Counted from the stretch's first letter, positions 9,967-20,830 are shown. The stretch: 64,000 bases of DNA from Pseudoips prasinana (GCA_951640165.1 OX621265.1:16753001-16817000), one strand, 5' to 3'. Notes: generated from the letters alone by a model not told the origin. Numbers and translations: made by a program.

Positions 9967-10162
9967 AATCGTACCGAGAACATATTGATGCTGGGGATCA
10001 TAGGCGCCTGAGTACACCAAAGTGTCTGTGGTACATATACTGTATTGAAACGAAGCATGACTGGATATTCTGGCTTCTGACCTGGGTCCTCCATTACATT
10101 CCTGGTTATTTCATCGATGCTGTAGTCGACTTACTCGGAGTGAGGCCTAAGAAGATTCCACC
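9967..10162 (+). CDS. FAR-A exon: fatty acyl-CoA reductase, start of C-terminal region
   Basis: This 196-nt exon belongs to a fatty acyl-CoA reductase, the enzyme family that reduces fatty acyl-CoA to fatty alcohols with NADPH; in moths and butterflies these alcohols serve as pheromone or wax precursors. The acceptor is TTTGTACAG ending at 9966 and the donor is GTATGT at 10163. Reading from phase 2 it gives SYREHIDAGDHRRL, CLWYIYCIETK, WLLTWVLHYIPGYF and LLGVRPKKIPP, typical of the FAR C-terminal (sterile-type) domain with its hydrophobic segment. FAR-B has the same exon at 36903-36708, also 196 nt, about 86% identical by eye. Upstream catalytic exons are not in the window. Confidence 0.88.
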
Positions 10163-10217
10163 GTATGTATTTCCAGAATCATATTTCACTGTTAAGTACC
10201 TTATATAAGTTATAGTA

Positions 10218-11178
10218 TATAGTAATAATAAAATAAAATAAAAAAGGATTTTAATCACGTAGACTTTAAAAAGCGCTTGTAAATAGTCGGAACATGTTTG
10301 TAGTAATACAGTTATTATTTCTAGTTACTTATTACAGATATTTAGGTACACGGAATGTTAAAACATTTATACAATTTATTTTATAATAGTAGTGATATTT
10401 AGCTAGCTTGTATTAAGTTATTGTCAGGGAGATTATGTTTAGGTTTGATTATTGAAATTTATAATTTACTATATATTGTCAGAATGGTTCTGTCTATATT
10501 AAAGTATGAATTCAGTATTATTATTATAACGGACCTTGTGTTTAAAACGACGGTCGCGCTTTAATGCTACCACCGGATCCAATGCGCCCCAACTGAGACG
10601 ACCCAGCGAAACAAACTCAGTAGGTTCATCTACTACCGGTTTCAACACGGCCCAGTTGAGACGGTCCAGCGAAACATACTCGAGCGGGCATGAACACGGG
10701 ATTTGGTCCACTTAAAGTAATTATTTAGTAGGCAAACGCAATATCTGCTCGATCAGTTGTCTGAATGAATTTTAATTTAGATAATATTTAGGAAACAAAA
10801 GAAAAACATCGAAATAATAACAATATTCATTTTGAGTCAGAGTCAATAAAATTAAATTAAGTATATGTTAGCATATGTATAATCATATTACAGATAGTCA
10901 CAAATATTTCACGTAACTCAACAAATTAGTCATGTCTATGTCAATGTGCAGGTAGGTGGTGAGCGCCAGGCGTCTTTGACATCGATGTTCTCTTTAGTGG
11001 TATAATAACCCCTAGCCATAAGTACAAGTTTAATATGTGTCTTGAAACTTGTGTCAGGCAGATCAGTAATATGAGTAGGAAGCTTGTAATAAAACCTAAT
11101 ACAATTTCCAAAAAATGATTTATTCGTTTTGCTGACTCTAACTCTGGTATTGCAAGTTTGTCTTTATTCCTAGTATTT
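10218..11178 (-). mobile_element. 5'-truncated Jockey-like LINE: last codons and long 3' UTR (repeat family A)
   Basis: On the minus strand, 11160-10960 encodes the C-terminal end of a Jockey-like RT protein (VSKTNKSFFGNCIRFYYKLP, then TSFKTHIKLVL and KDAW) with one frameshift. A roughly 700-bp segment continues to an AATAAAATAAAA-type tail at 10218. This segment recurs at 11181-11845 (-), 29704-29970 (+), 58640-59175 (+) and as a scrap near 36465-36530. It carries two imperfect 55-60-bp tandem units around 10560-10700 (EYVSLDRL... and EFVSLGRL...). I read the recurrent segment as the 3' UTR of this LINE family, dispersed as 5'-truncated copies. Confidence 0.65.
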
Positions 11179-11180
11179 AT

Positions 11181-11845
11181 AATAAATAAATAAAATAAAA
11201 AAGGTTTTTATTCACGTAGACTTTAAAAAAGCGCTTGTAAATAGTCAGAACATGTTTGTAGTAATATAGTTGTATACATTAGATATTATTTCTAGTAACA
11301 TAGATATTTAGGTACATATTGTATGAAAACATTTATAAAATTTATTTTATTACAGCAATGATATTTAGCTAGCTCGTATCAAGTTATTGTCAAGAGATTA
11401 TGTTTAATTATCTAGTTTAAATCTAATATTTTTACTACATATTGTCAATGGTTCTGTCTATATTAAAGGTATTATTATTATGACGGACCTTGTGTTAATA
11501 ACGACGGTCGCGCTTTAATGCTACCACCAGATCCAATGCGCCCCAACTGAGAAGACCCAGCGAAACAAACTCAGTGGGTTCATCTACTACCGGTTTCAAC
11601 ACGACCCAGTTGAGACGGTCCGGCGAAACATACTCAAGCGGGCATGAACACGGGATTTGGTCCAATTAGAGTAATTATTTAGTAGGCAAACACAATATAT
11701 GCTCGATCGGTTGTCTGAATGCTTATTATTTTAGATTATATTTAGGTATACAAAAGAAAAACTTCGAAACAATAACATTATTCATTTTGAGACAGAGTCA
11801 ATAATTTAAAATTAAGTATATGATAGCAATAATTTACAGATAGTT
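11181..11845 (-). mobile_element. Repeat family A copy (LINE 3' UTR)
   Basis: This is a near-duplicate of 10218-10915 in the same orientation. It has the same tail, the same two tandem 55-60-bp units, and the same 5' limit at a motif resembling GTTACGTGAA. No RT codons precede it, so the copy is truncated within the 3' UTR. Confidence 0.7.
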
Positions 11846-11996
11846 CACGTAACACATTTATATAAAACAATTGAACAAAGGATATCTATTTCATACTTTT
11901 CATTAAAAAGTTCTATGTCTAGAATTTTGCTAGAGAAGCGGTTTATATTTTGATGTGATAGAATTAGAAAGTTACCACACTTCTCTATTGTCATGC

Positions 11997-12395
11997 TTAC
12001 ATGTTTAAACTACTAACTAAATTGATTTTAATAACATTACTAGAAGATGGTATAAAAAGTGACTTCGTCATACCACTTATGACTGAGTTAATATGTGCCG
12101 CTACTAAAGTTGCAAGTATGTTCAAAAATTTTCTTGAGACAGTAACTGTACTCATGGTTACCCTACAAGAATCTATAAAACTATTTGTGTCCAAAAATAT
12201 AAATTTATTACTATAATGGCTAACCAAAAACTGTAGGTGCATATTTAGCTTGTGGATATAATTATTTGTACTATCAGGCACATTGGACACATAGGGGAAG
12301 GCACACAATATTATCTTATTACAGTCTAATTCTAACATCTTAGTGAAACTATCTGTAATGTCTTTTTTCTTTAAGTTCTTACAATTTCCTACCAT
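11997..12395 (-). pseudogene. Degenerate ORF resembling an SGNH/esterase-like LINE ORF1 domain
   Basis: A 132-residue ORF reads DSFTKMLELDCNKIILCAFP, YIHKLNMHLQFLVSHY, FIFLDTNSFIDSC. The spacing (a beta-strand ending in Pro-Tyr, a conserved asparagine in xxxLNxxL, then FLDTNSF) recalls SGNH-hydrolase-like domains found in some LINE ORF1 proteins and related insect sequences. No catalytic GDS block is visible within the ORF. The match is by pattern only and could be wrong. It lies upstream, on the same strand, of the repeat-A copy at 11181-11845. Confidence 0.35.
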
Positions 12396-12439
12396 TAGAG
12401 TTATACATGATTTGGAACTGTGTTTATTCTGAATTAATT

Positions 12440-15400
12440 TATCTATTATTTTATTTTTATTTTTATTTCAAAACTTTATGCACAAACAATTGTACAGAGG
12501 TGGACTTAATGCCGTAGGCATTTTCTCCCAGTCGACCTTGAGGAGGTGCAGAGAATAAACAGTGGGTAGGTGCACTAAGTAGAGATTGGATTAGATATAT
12601 ATATAACTTAAATAGATAGTTAGATGTATGTACATAAATATATAATCTATACATATGATAAATATCTAATATATACAATATTATTACTACAATGATATAC
12701 TATACATACATAAATATATAATTAAATAGGTAGGGAAAGCACAATTCTGCTTACAATTTGTTTAGAGTGTGCTCTCTTAGCTTCCTTTTGAATGAGAAAC
12801 GGCTTTTGGCCAACCTGATTTCGAGAGGCAGCGCATTCCACAGAAGAATAGACTGGACAAAAAAAGAAGAATGAATAAAGTCAGAATGGTGAGACGGGCA
12901 TTGAAGAAGGCGGTTATAAGTAGATCGGAGAGTTTTCTCATGATTATTACCCAGAAATTGGAAGTGAGTAGTTAAGTAAGAAGGGGAGGAGGAAGAGTCC
13001 AGTATAGAGTAAAGAGTCGTTAAAGCTCTCAAAGAACGCCTATGGCGAATGGGCAACCATTGTAATTTCGTACGGTAGAAGGATACATGGTCGTACTTAC
13101 GGAGATTAAAGACGAATCGAATGCAGTTATTCAGAAGTCGGTCAAGTTTATTGAGGTGATCTGCATTCAGGTCAAAGTAGCATACATCACCATAGTCGAT
13201 TATAGGAAAAATTAAAGCTTGCACGAGCGTTACTTTTGTTTTCCACGGCAAGAAATGTTTGAGTCGATAAAGAGATCGCAGGATTCCGGTGACCCTCTGA
13301 CTTACACTTCCGATTTGTTTTTGCCAGCTAAGAGTTGTGTCAATTAAAATTCCCAGATCCTTAACGTTAGGGCTTATACAAATCATAGTACTGTCGTATA
13401 CAATTGGTGCGAGACTGTCAAAATCAACTCTGCTGATCATGCGGGAACTACCTAGTATAGTGGCTTGGCATTTTGAAGGGTTAACACTAAGGCCAAACCT
13501 ATCAGACCAATCTTTTATCAATACCAAGTCACTATTAATTTGGTCAATCGCTGCGGAGAGGTTCTCCAGGCTTGCTTGAGCATAAAGTTGAAGGTCATCG
13601 GCGTAAAGATGGTACGCACTCTGAAGGTTGTGACTGAGAAGATTTATAAACAGAGAAAATAGTAGAGGAGAGAGAATACCGCCTTGAGGTACGCCTGAAG
13701 TAACGTTACACCAATTAGATGTAGATTCACCAATTTGAACTGATTGCAGGCGATCTCGAAGGTAGGATGAAAACCACTCTAAAGCTTCGTCAGAGATCAT
13801 AAGATGGGATAGGATAGCTAAAAGGATATCGTGACTGACGGTATTAAAGGCATTGGAGAAATCGACCAGAACCAAGACTGTGATCTTGGTATCCTCCATG
13901 CCAGCCCGAATATCGCCAGTCACTTTAAGGAGTGCGGTGGTGGTACTGTGGCCAGGTCTGAACCCCGACTGTAGTGGACCTATAAGGTTGTTCATGAGAA
14001 CGAAGCGGAAAAGTTGTTTATGGATAAATGACTCAAGTACTTTGGAAAGGAAAGGAAGAATGGATATTGGACGGTAGTGAATAGGACTGGAAGGATTTGA
14101 GGTTTTAGGGAGTGGATGGACTAGAGCTTTACGCCATAATGACGGGAATGATCCGGATGTGAGGGAAAAATTAAGAATATGAGTAATGGCAGGGAGGAGG
14201 TGGTCTAGGATAGGAATGATCATGCGTCGACCAATTTTATCGCAACCCACTGCGTTGGATTTAATAGAGAGGATTATCTTTTTGATCTCGTCCAAATCAG
14301 CTAGAGTAAATTTGAAAGGGTTAATATTAGGGCGCGTTAAACCATTGATGTACGAAATAGTTTGCCTCTTGGCCAGATGATCCATAGATGAAGCAGTAGT
14401 GAAATGTTGATTAAGATCATCTAGAACCATTGAGCTAGGAAGGTCTAAATGTCGCGACTTGCCGATACCAAGAGTCCCAAGGAACTTCCAGATACCAGCA
14501 GGAGAAGAAGTAGCTATGTTATTGAGAATATGACGGCGTTTAGCTTTACGTACCATCTGATTACACCGATTCCTAGCAACCTTAAAAATACTCCAGTTGT
14601 CTTCAGTACGATCTTTTTTAAATTTTCGGAATGCACGGTCCCTCCGTCTCATTGCCATCTTAATTTCCCTTGTCATCCACGGTGCTGGAGGGCGCTTTAT
14701 TTTAACTTTTTTGACAGGGGCATGTACGTCATAAAGATCAGTGACAGTTTGATTAAACATGCTGACCTTCATGTCTAAAGTGGTTGCTTGTAACATTGGT
14801 TCCCAATCGATTAATGCAGCATCTTTAGATATAAGCTCAACCTTTAAAGAAGCAAAAGAACGCACGTACAACACTTTGGGTTTAGGTTTAGGTGGTTTGA
14901 GGAGATAAGACAGGAAGATAAGGTCGTGATGAGAAAATCCAGGAGCTGGACATTGGCCATGGGACGAAACCAAGGAAGGAATTGAGGTAAGGATTAAATC
15001 GAGCCAAGTATCATCACCTAAGACGTTATGGTGAGTAGCTTGAAGAGGCAAGACGTGCAAGCTGCTTGACTCGATTATGTGTAGGAGTTTGCGGGAATTA
15101 GGGGTGTTGTGAGCAAGGAGGTTGGTGTTGAAATCTCCCATGATAATGTGGTGAGCGTGCTCTGAGCCCAAAGATTCTAAAACCAATTCGAAATCAGTGA
15201 AATAGTCGACATTAGGGGGGCAATAAACCACACCAACAATGGTTTTGACTCCTTTGACAGAGACCTCAAGAAATAAAAACTCCGCAGAGGCTGAATAGTT
15301 TGAGGAGGAGGTAGCTACAATATTAAAGGGAAGGTCACTCCGTAGGTATATCGCGACACCACCTCCTCCTTTACCAGTACGGTCATTTCGAATTAAAATG

Positions 15401-15600
15401 AAACCAGGAAGAGGATATAAAGTGGAAAGAAGATGCGGTTTGAGCCAACTCTCGGAAATCAGGATAGCATGAACATTGCACTCAGTGAAAGTTTCTAGCA
15501 AGTCGCTATGGTGGCTTGGAATGCTCTGAGCATTAAGATGGCACACATTTAATAGATTTGGACGGCTGTCATTAAACTTGTCACGTAGAATATCACCAAT
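12440..15600 (-). mobile_element. CR1-like LINE, 5'-truncated, long intact ORF2
   Basis: This is a minus-strand non-LTR element with its 3' end on the left: a TTTTATTTTTATTTTTATTT run (polyA-like on the minus strand) at 12450-12470, a roughly 290-bp 3' UTR, then ORF2. The frame stays open above the annotated start into RPNLLNVCHLNAQS, ending about 15600, so the copy is truncated at its 5' side. It sits in the FAR-A intron between 10162 and 16449. Related copies are at 24730-26760 (+) and in the left half of the chimera at 31540-32518 (-). Confidence 0.85.
12751..15546 (-). CDS. CR1-like LINE ORF2: endonuclease-reverse transcriptase
   Basis: A 931-residue uninterrupted frame, usual size for EN-RT polyproteins of this type. 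Endonuclease motifs: CHLNAQSIPSH (Asn), LISESWLKP (Glu), GDFNTNLL (Asp-Phe-Asn), FSHHDLIFLS (the usual SDH is SHH). RT motifs: YRPISILPFLSKVLE, SGFRPGHSTTTALL, LVDFSNAFNTVSHD, SGVPQGGILSPLLFS, HLYADDLQLYA with the catalytic YADD, and GLSVNPSKCQA. The C-terminus FSFKRKLREHTLN is intact. The start given (GTG) is not the true one because the frame continues upstream. The open frame suggests a recent insertion; the substitution in the endonuclease SDH motif may weaken activity. Confidence 0.85.
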   Translation of the reverse strand: MCHLNAQSIPSHHSDLLETFTECNVHAILISESWLKPHLLSTLYPLPGFILIRNDRTGKGGGGVAIYLRSDLPFNIVATSSSNYSASAEFLFLEVSVKGVKTIVGVVYCPPNVDYFTDFELVLESLGSEHAHHIIMGDFNTNLLAHNTPNSRKLLHIIESSSLHVLPLQATHHNVLGDDTWLDLILTSIPSLVSSHGQCPAPGFSHHDLIFLSYLLKPPKPKPKVLYVRSFASLKVELISKDAALIDWEPMLQATTLDMKVSMFNQTVTDLYDVHAPVKKVKIKRPPAPWMTREIKMAMRRRDRAFRKFKKDRTEDNWSIFKVARNRCNQMVRKAKRRHILNNIATSSPAGIWKFLGTLGIGKSRHLDLPSSMVLDDLNQHFTTASSMDHLAKRQTISYINGLTRPNINPFKFTLADLDEIKKIILSIKSNAVGCDKIGRRMIIPILDHLLPAITHILNFSLTSGSFPSLWRKALVHPLPKTSNPSSPIHYRPISILPFLSKVLESFIHKQLFRFVLMNNLIGPLQSGFRPGHSTTTALLKVTGDIRAGMEDTKITVLVLVDFSNAFNTVSHDILLAILSHLMISDEALEWFSSYLRDRLQSVQIGESTSNWCNVTSGVPQGGILSPLLFSLFINLLSHNLQSAYHLYADDLQLYAQASLENLSAAIDQINSDLVLIKDWSDRFGLSVNPSKCQATILGSSRMISRVDFDSLAPIVYDSTMICISPNVKDLGILIDTTLSWQKQIGSVSQRVTGILRSLYRLKHFLPWKTKVTLVQALIFPIIDYGDVCYFDLNADHLNKLDRLLNNCIRFVFNLRKYDHVSFYRTKLQWLPIRHRRSLRALTTLYSILDSSSSPSYLTTHFQFLGNNHEKTLRSTYNRLLQCPSHHSDFIHSSFFVQSILLWNALPLEIRLAKSRFSFKRKLREHTLNKL

Positions 15601-15659
15601 CTATTATATCTTTATAATGTAATCCTGGCATACAATAGTTGACAAAGGAACAACTCAGC

Positions 15660-16110
15660 TTATTACAAGCTTTATGTTATGCAGTTCACTTTTTTTGTTG
15701 TAGTTATTAATATTTTTTCTAACATACAATATATTCTGATATATATATACTCAGATGGCACCGTTAGTATATTTACTTTTTTAAACAAAGTTCGCAAAGA
15801 TTCGCGACTACCTAACCCATAAATGGCTCGGAATGCTCTTTTTTGTAAAATGAAAATAGTACTTACGTCAGCTGCGGAACCCCACAGCAGAATACCATAG
15901 GACATAATAATATGGAAGTACGAGAAATATACCAATCTAGCAGTTTGTTCATGTGGCAATTGTCTTATTTTCCAAACGGCATAGGAAGCCGAACTCAATT
16001 TAGCTGCTAGCTTTTCAATCTGAGGAGCCCATTGCAATTTGGCATCTAGTGTCAATCCCAGAAATACGGTCGACGGAACTAAATCTAAATTTTCCTCAAA
16101 TTTCAAATTA
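15660..16110 (-). pseudogene. Jockey-like LINE C-terminal fragment
   Basis: The frame STVFLGLTLDAKLQWAPQIE, YFSYFHIIMSYGILLWGSAA and TIFILQKRAFRAIYGLG matches the thumb and C-terminal region of the LINE at 61595-63890 (STVFLGITIDSKLQWSQQIE, MSYGILLWGSSAD). It is a fragment of the same family in opposite orientation, cut at both ends, within a FAR-A intron. Confidence 0.75.
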
Positions 16111-16448
16111 TATTATATAGATATTAGATATTATATTATATAGATTATATAGAAATAAATCTCAAATTTCCTCATCCGAATGTCTCAGACTTGAAAAGAG
16201 GGTAGACGTGCTTGTCACGGTTAACATCGAGAAGAAATACCACACAGTGTCTAAAGTCGTAGAATAACATATACCAACATCTCCATATTTCGATAACTGT
16301 TTATATAGTACCCGATATTCTCTTTTAGTTTTATAGAAGAAATATTTGGAATTAGCGAGATATCAATGAATCATCGTCTTCGAACATTTACATGGCTACA
16401 CCGCCACCTTCTTCAGTATGTACCACCACATGTATTTTTATTTTACAG

Positions 16449-16649
16449 TCTTGTCAAAATCTACACCAAGATATATAAGATGGCCATTCTCTTCAGTTAC
16501 TTCACGAGAAATTCATGGAACTTCAAAGACGATAACCTTCAAGCTATGATAGAAAGGCTGTCTCCGGCAGATAAAGTAATTTACAACTGTGACGTCAGAA
16601 CTATAGATTGGATGGAACATATTACTTCTGTTTGTATAGGATTGAGAAG
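16449..16649 (+). CDS. FAR-A exon: FAR C-terminal domain, penultimate exon
   Basis: A 201-nt exon between acceptor ATTTTACAG (ending 16448) and donor GTAAAT at 16650. Joined in phase to 10162 it continues IPP-LVKIYTKIYKMAILFSYF, then WNFKDDNLQAMIERLSP, VIYNCDVRTIDWMEHI and CIGLRR. This is the canonical FAR pattern in which a Trp-x-Phe-x-x-x-Asn segment is followed by LSPxDK and DxxxxDW. The homologous FAR-B exon (35644-35444) is also 201 nt and differs at only about seven positions by eye, with one identical stretch of well over 100 nt. The flanking intron is alike but clearly more diverged. Confidence 0.9.
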
Positions 16650-16836
16650 GTAAATAATAAAGTTAATAAAAATAGCAGTATCTTTTCCTAATTTTTTCCT
16701 CATGGAGCATAATGGTTATGGAGTACTTCAGAAATAAAAGAAACGCAGCTTAGTGTGATAATTTGGATCCAAAAGTTACTTGACTGGATAAATTTACTAC
16801 CTGGTAAATTACCCACCGTTGACAGACCGTCAAAGA

Positions 16837-16880
16837 ATAACTTAAATGTGTGTTGTGACGCCAACACACATTTAAGTTAT
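16837..16880. repeat. 19-bp perfect hairpin, 6-nt loop
   Basis: The arm at 16837-16855 (ATAACTTAAATGTGTGTTG) is the reverse complement of 16862-16880, with loop TGACGC at 16856-16861. It lies in the FAR-A intron just upstream of a SINE. Confidence 0.9.
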
Positions 16881-16894
16881 AACGCCAATGCTCA

Positions 16895-17120
16895 AGCAAC
16901 TGACTGCACGTGTGTCGCAGCGGTTAAGATAGTCGCCTCGCCACTTCAAGTTCCGGTGTCGATTCCCGTACAGGACAACCACTTGTGTAACCTATAATTA
17001 GTTGTTCTAAGTCTGAACATAATTTTTGTCCGTCAATTATATGTATGTTAAGTCCCTCCGAAACAGGGATTCATTTCCATAGTGCGGGGGTAGTCTTTAA
17101 AAAATCTTTTAGTAATCTTG
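16895..17120 (+). mobile_element. tRNA-derived SINE (another family)
   Basis: TGTCGCAGCGGTTAAGATAG resembles a pol III A box and GGTGTCGATTCCC a B box at the expected distance. A SINE-like body (CCTCCGAAACAGGGATTCAT) follows. There is no acceptor-stem pairing as in a real tRNA gene. Confidence 0.5.
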
Positions 17121-17459
17121 TTACTATCACCTACACTTAACATTCAAAAACAATTTAGGTAGGAAAACGTTTGCATACAATTTTAGGTAAAATATATTTC
17201 ATAAATGTCGAAGAAATAGGAGATTTGGCAATGAAAATGCTTTTAATAAAAAACAAAAAGCGAAATAACTCAACATTATGAATGATAAGCTGCAAAATAG
17301 GAAACTTAATATTTGTGTACCTATTTTTCTATCCGGTCCCGGGTATAACCTTAAACTGCCTCTATCGGGGGCTCTAGAATCGTAGGATTCTTCAGAGGCC
17401 TACGATAGCATGGGAGATGAGCCTCTAAGCACTGGCCTGCAACTCATTTAGGACATTTA
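17121..17459. other. FAR-A intron sequence, nothing recognised
   Basis: AT-rich intronic sequence with a short GC-richer stretch at 17335-17440 (CTATCGGGGGCTCTAGAATC). I recognise no coding or repeat signature. Confidence 0.4.
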
Positions 17460-17990
17460 TTTTTTTTATTTATTGTTTATTTATTGTTTGGAAAACCAAC
17501 AGCTATACATAATAAATATTACTGCTATAATAGGAAACATAAAGCCAATTACAGGTTTCCACGGATAGCGACTGATACACACATACAATGCTTCCGATTT
17601 TATTCTTAAACAGAGTAGCTGAAGACATATTATTATGTTAAAAGTTATTGGAAAAAAATAAGGTTCAGCTGCCTGCGTGCCACCCCGCTCTTGGTATTAA
17701 ATGGGTCAGATCAAACTTTTTACATAATTTATTCAAATCCTTGCTTGCTCGCACTATATATGAATTTTGCCTATTTTGCCTATAATTAGTCGACGAAAAT
17801 GGAATAGATATAGGTGTATTAAATCTAGACGATCTTTGGGGAACGTTAAAGTGCAGTTTCTGTAAAATATGGGGACCGTCAATCTCATTAGATAATAGCT
17901 TTAATAAAAACGTGCAATCGGCCAAACGCCTTCGATTTATTAGAGGTTGAATGTGGAAGATGGAAAACTCTGACCACAAACCCGGAACGG
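17460..17990 (-). pseudogene. Jockey-type LINE C-terminal fragment with 3' UTR
   Basis: The minus-strand frame 17979-17665 reads SIFHIQPLINRRRLADCTFL, LLSNEIDGPHILQKLHF, NVPQRSSRF and STNYRQNRQNSYIVRA. This is the tail seen in many insect LINE RT proteins (RR..D..FL.KLLN..ID.P.LL). The TTTATTTATTG run at 17460-17490 is its 3' end. It is a truncated relic in the FAR-A intron. Confidence 0.65.
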
Positions 17991-20830
17991 GGTCTCCGTT
18001 AGGCGCGAGTAGGGTCCAACCCGAAATATGTGGCAGATTTCTAAAGCTGAGCTAGCTCCACACGTATTGGCTTGCCTTTCCTGTGGGCTCAGCTAGTGAG
18101 GCTTAAAGAGGAATGCAGGTCTTGGGCAACCCTGCGCTTCCTTTACTCCGTCCTAGGCAGTGTATTGTCTGTGGAGAGGTCACTTCACCCACGTCAGCTC
18201 TGCTGGGTGAACAACAACACGGAAAGTGGCAGTTACCAGTAATAAGTTCGCACACACGGACGTAAGTGCGGACGCTAGGGGTCACTTTCGACAGTGGGAG
18301 GGCCCATCGCGGGTCCTTTGTTCGGTTACCACCCGCTTAAAGCCGGGCAGCCCCCGGCCAATTAGGTACCAATCCGTCCCTGTGCTGGTCTGTTTCCTTG
18401 GGGTGTGGGGAGCACTAGCTCTTGACTGGTTCCTTTAACTACTTCACCTACTGGTTCAAATAAGCACAATAATAAAAGAATGCCCCGCCAATCCATGCGC
18501 TTTGGAACATGGAATGTCCGTACTATGAGGACAGGTGTCCGGGAGACACATGTGGAGGTTCAAATTCTAATTGCGCACTAGATCTGCACGAAACTACTGT
18601 TATCATTGCAGAGCTAAGCAGGCTTAACATCACGGTCTGTACTTTGCAAGAGACCAGACTACCCGACGAAGGCTCACTGCGCGAGAACTCCTACACGTTC
18701 TTTTGGAAAGGAAAAGCCTCAACTGATGTTCGCCAGCATGGCGTAGGTTTCGCGATCCGAAATGACAATTGCAATTGAACATCCTTGCGGAGTTTCGGAG
18801 CGTATCATGGTCCTAAGACTGAATACTGGTTGCGGTTTCGTGACTTTTATTTCAGCCTGCGCTCCGACTCTAACATCTTCGGATGAGTCAAAAGACCGTT
18901 TTTATAACAACCTAGCCGAGACAGAAAAGTCAGTCGAGGAGATCGCCTCTACATCTTAGGTGACTTTAATGTTCGCGTTAGCCGCGATCACAATGCGTGG
19001 CCCGACTGTATTGGTTACCATGGAGTTTGCAATACGAACGACAATGGCCAACGTTTACTTGAGTTCTGCTCTGAACACTTATTATGCGTAACTAATACAT
19101 ATTTCAAGGGCAAGATATCGCGCAAAGTATCTTGGAAACAACCTCGGTCCAGCCATTGGCATCAGCTGGACGTAATACTTTCCAGAACTAAGGATCTCCG
19201 TGAAACCCTTCACACACGTACCTTCCATAGCGCTGACTGCGACAACGACTACTCCCTAGTGGTAGCTCGGATGGCGATTATTCCCAAGAGGATTTATTCG
19301 TCCAAAATGCGAGGTAGAAGAAAGATAAACCTTTCCAACACCAGGGATGACGAAAAACTCCGAAAATTCGAATTGATGGCTAAAACTGAGCTTCCTGCAT
19401 CGGATGCTAGTACACCAATTGGGGTCGAGTGGGATAACGTCAAAAAACTACTAACTGAAAGCGCTGGAGAGGCTTTCGGCTATCTGAAAGCTAAGTCTCA
19501 GGACTGGTTCGCAGACAATGCTGAAAATTTGTTACCTTAGCTGAGATCGAAGCGTAAAGCTGCTTTTAAGCACCGTATGGATCCTTGTTCAGAGACCGAC
19601 CAAGCACTTCGAATGAGTAAAGTAACTCTGCAACGAAGTACACGATACTTTGCTAACTTGTACTGGTCGGATCTCGGCCGCACCATTCAGGCGTGTGCTG
19701 ACATGGGAAACATTGGCGGCGTCTATGAAGGTCTCAAACGAATTTGTGGACCTGTCATTAAAAAGACAGCCCCTCTTAAGGACATAACAGGTGCTATTAC
19801 TGATAGTGAAAAGCAGCTTGCCCGTTGGGTCGAGCACTACACCTGTCTCTACTCACGTCCTGTATACCAACAACCGGAGGCAGCACAAAGCATACGTGTA
19901 CTGGATGTATTGACTGAGTTTAGATGACCTTTCGTCCATTGAGGAGTTCATCAAGGCTGTCAACCAGCTTAAAGGCGGAAAGAGCTCTGGCGGCGATGGC
20001 ACCCAGGCTGAAATCATTAAACTCCATTGCGTGCGCCCTATTCTGCACAATCTACTGGTTAAATGTTGGGAAGCGGGGGAGGTGCCACAGGATATGCGGG
20101 ACGCTAACATCACTACATTATACAAAGGGAAAGGGGACCGCGGTGACTGCAACCACTACCGTGGCATCTCTCTTTTGAGCGTAGTCAGTAAGCTTTTCAC
20201 TCAAGTCTTCTTATCGAGACTGCAAAAGCTTGCTGAGCGCGTCTATCCTGAGGCACAATGTGGCTTCCGTCCTCAGCGTTCTACAGTGGATATGATCTTC
20301 ACACTTTGCCAATTGCAGGCGAAGTGTAGAGAACAAAAGAATCCCTTGTTTATAGCGTTTGTTGACCTTAATAAGGCATTCGACACTGTCAGCAGGGAGG
20401 GTCTATACTATGCATTGGAGAGCATTGGGTGTCCGCCTAAGCTTCTGAGCCTCGTCAAATCTTTCCACGAGGGCATGAAAGGCGTAGTAGTTTTTAACGG
20501 TAATACATCTGAGCCGTTTGACATTCGCAGAGGCGTGCGCCAGCGCTGCGTATTGGCACCTACCCTGTTCAGAATATATTTTTTGCTAATATTACAATAA
20601 GCTTTCGGCGAAGGCTAACAGGGTATCCATCTACACACGAGGGCTGACGGAAAGATGTTGAACATATCTCTCCTTAACTCTAAAAGAAACCGTGAGGATC
20701 TTTTCGTTGACAGTCTTCTCTTTTCTGACGACGCAGCTTTTGTGGCTAGTTATGCGGGCGTGCTTCAGTGCAAATGTGGTTGTACTGAAACAAATGTATG
20801 ATCATTGACATTGTGAATTTCAATAAAACT
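17990..20830 (+). mobile_element. RTE-like LINE, degraded
   Basis: A plus-strand non-LTR element in the FAR-A intron. A GC-rich 5' leader (17990-18480) precedes an ORF that starts MPRQSMRFGTWNVRTM, the typical N-terminus of RTE-class proteins. Endonuclease text follows in several frames (TVCTLQETRLPDEGSL, GDFNVRVSRDHDAWPD, CNTNDNGQRLLEFCSEH). The RT part is at 19924-20600 with HYRGISLLSVVSKLFTQV, QCGFRPQRSTVDMIFTLC, FVDLNKAFDTVSREGL and GVRQRCVLAPTLFRIYF, then LLFSDDAAFVA in place of FADD. Frameshifts and stops split it into at least six pieces. The 3' end is not clear after about 20830. Confidence 0.75.
20031..20600 (+). pseudogene. RTE-like reverse transcriptase core
   Basis: This is the longest clean piece of the RTE-like element (189 residues), covering RT blocks 1-4 up to the B motif. 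The first catalytic aspartate (FVDLNKAFD) is kept. The glycine-rich GVKQG motif is GVRQR, and the frame ends at a TAA just before the catalytic SDD block. It is inactive. Confidence 0.75.

Noticed and set aside
10499..10711. 70-codon frame with two VSLxRLxW repeats as a host gene
   Set aside because: It recurs in three long copies of a dispersed repeat, in a LINE 3' UTR context; kept only as a property of the repeat.
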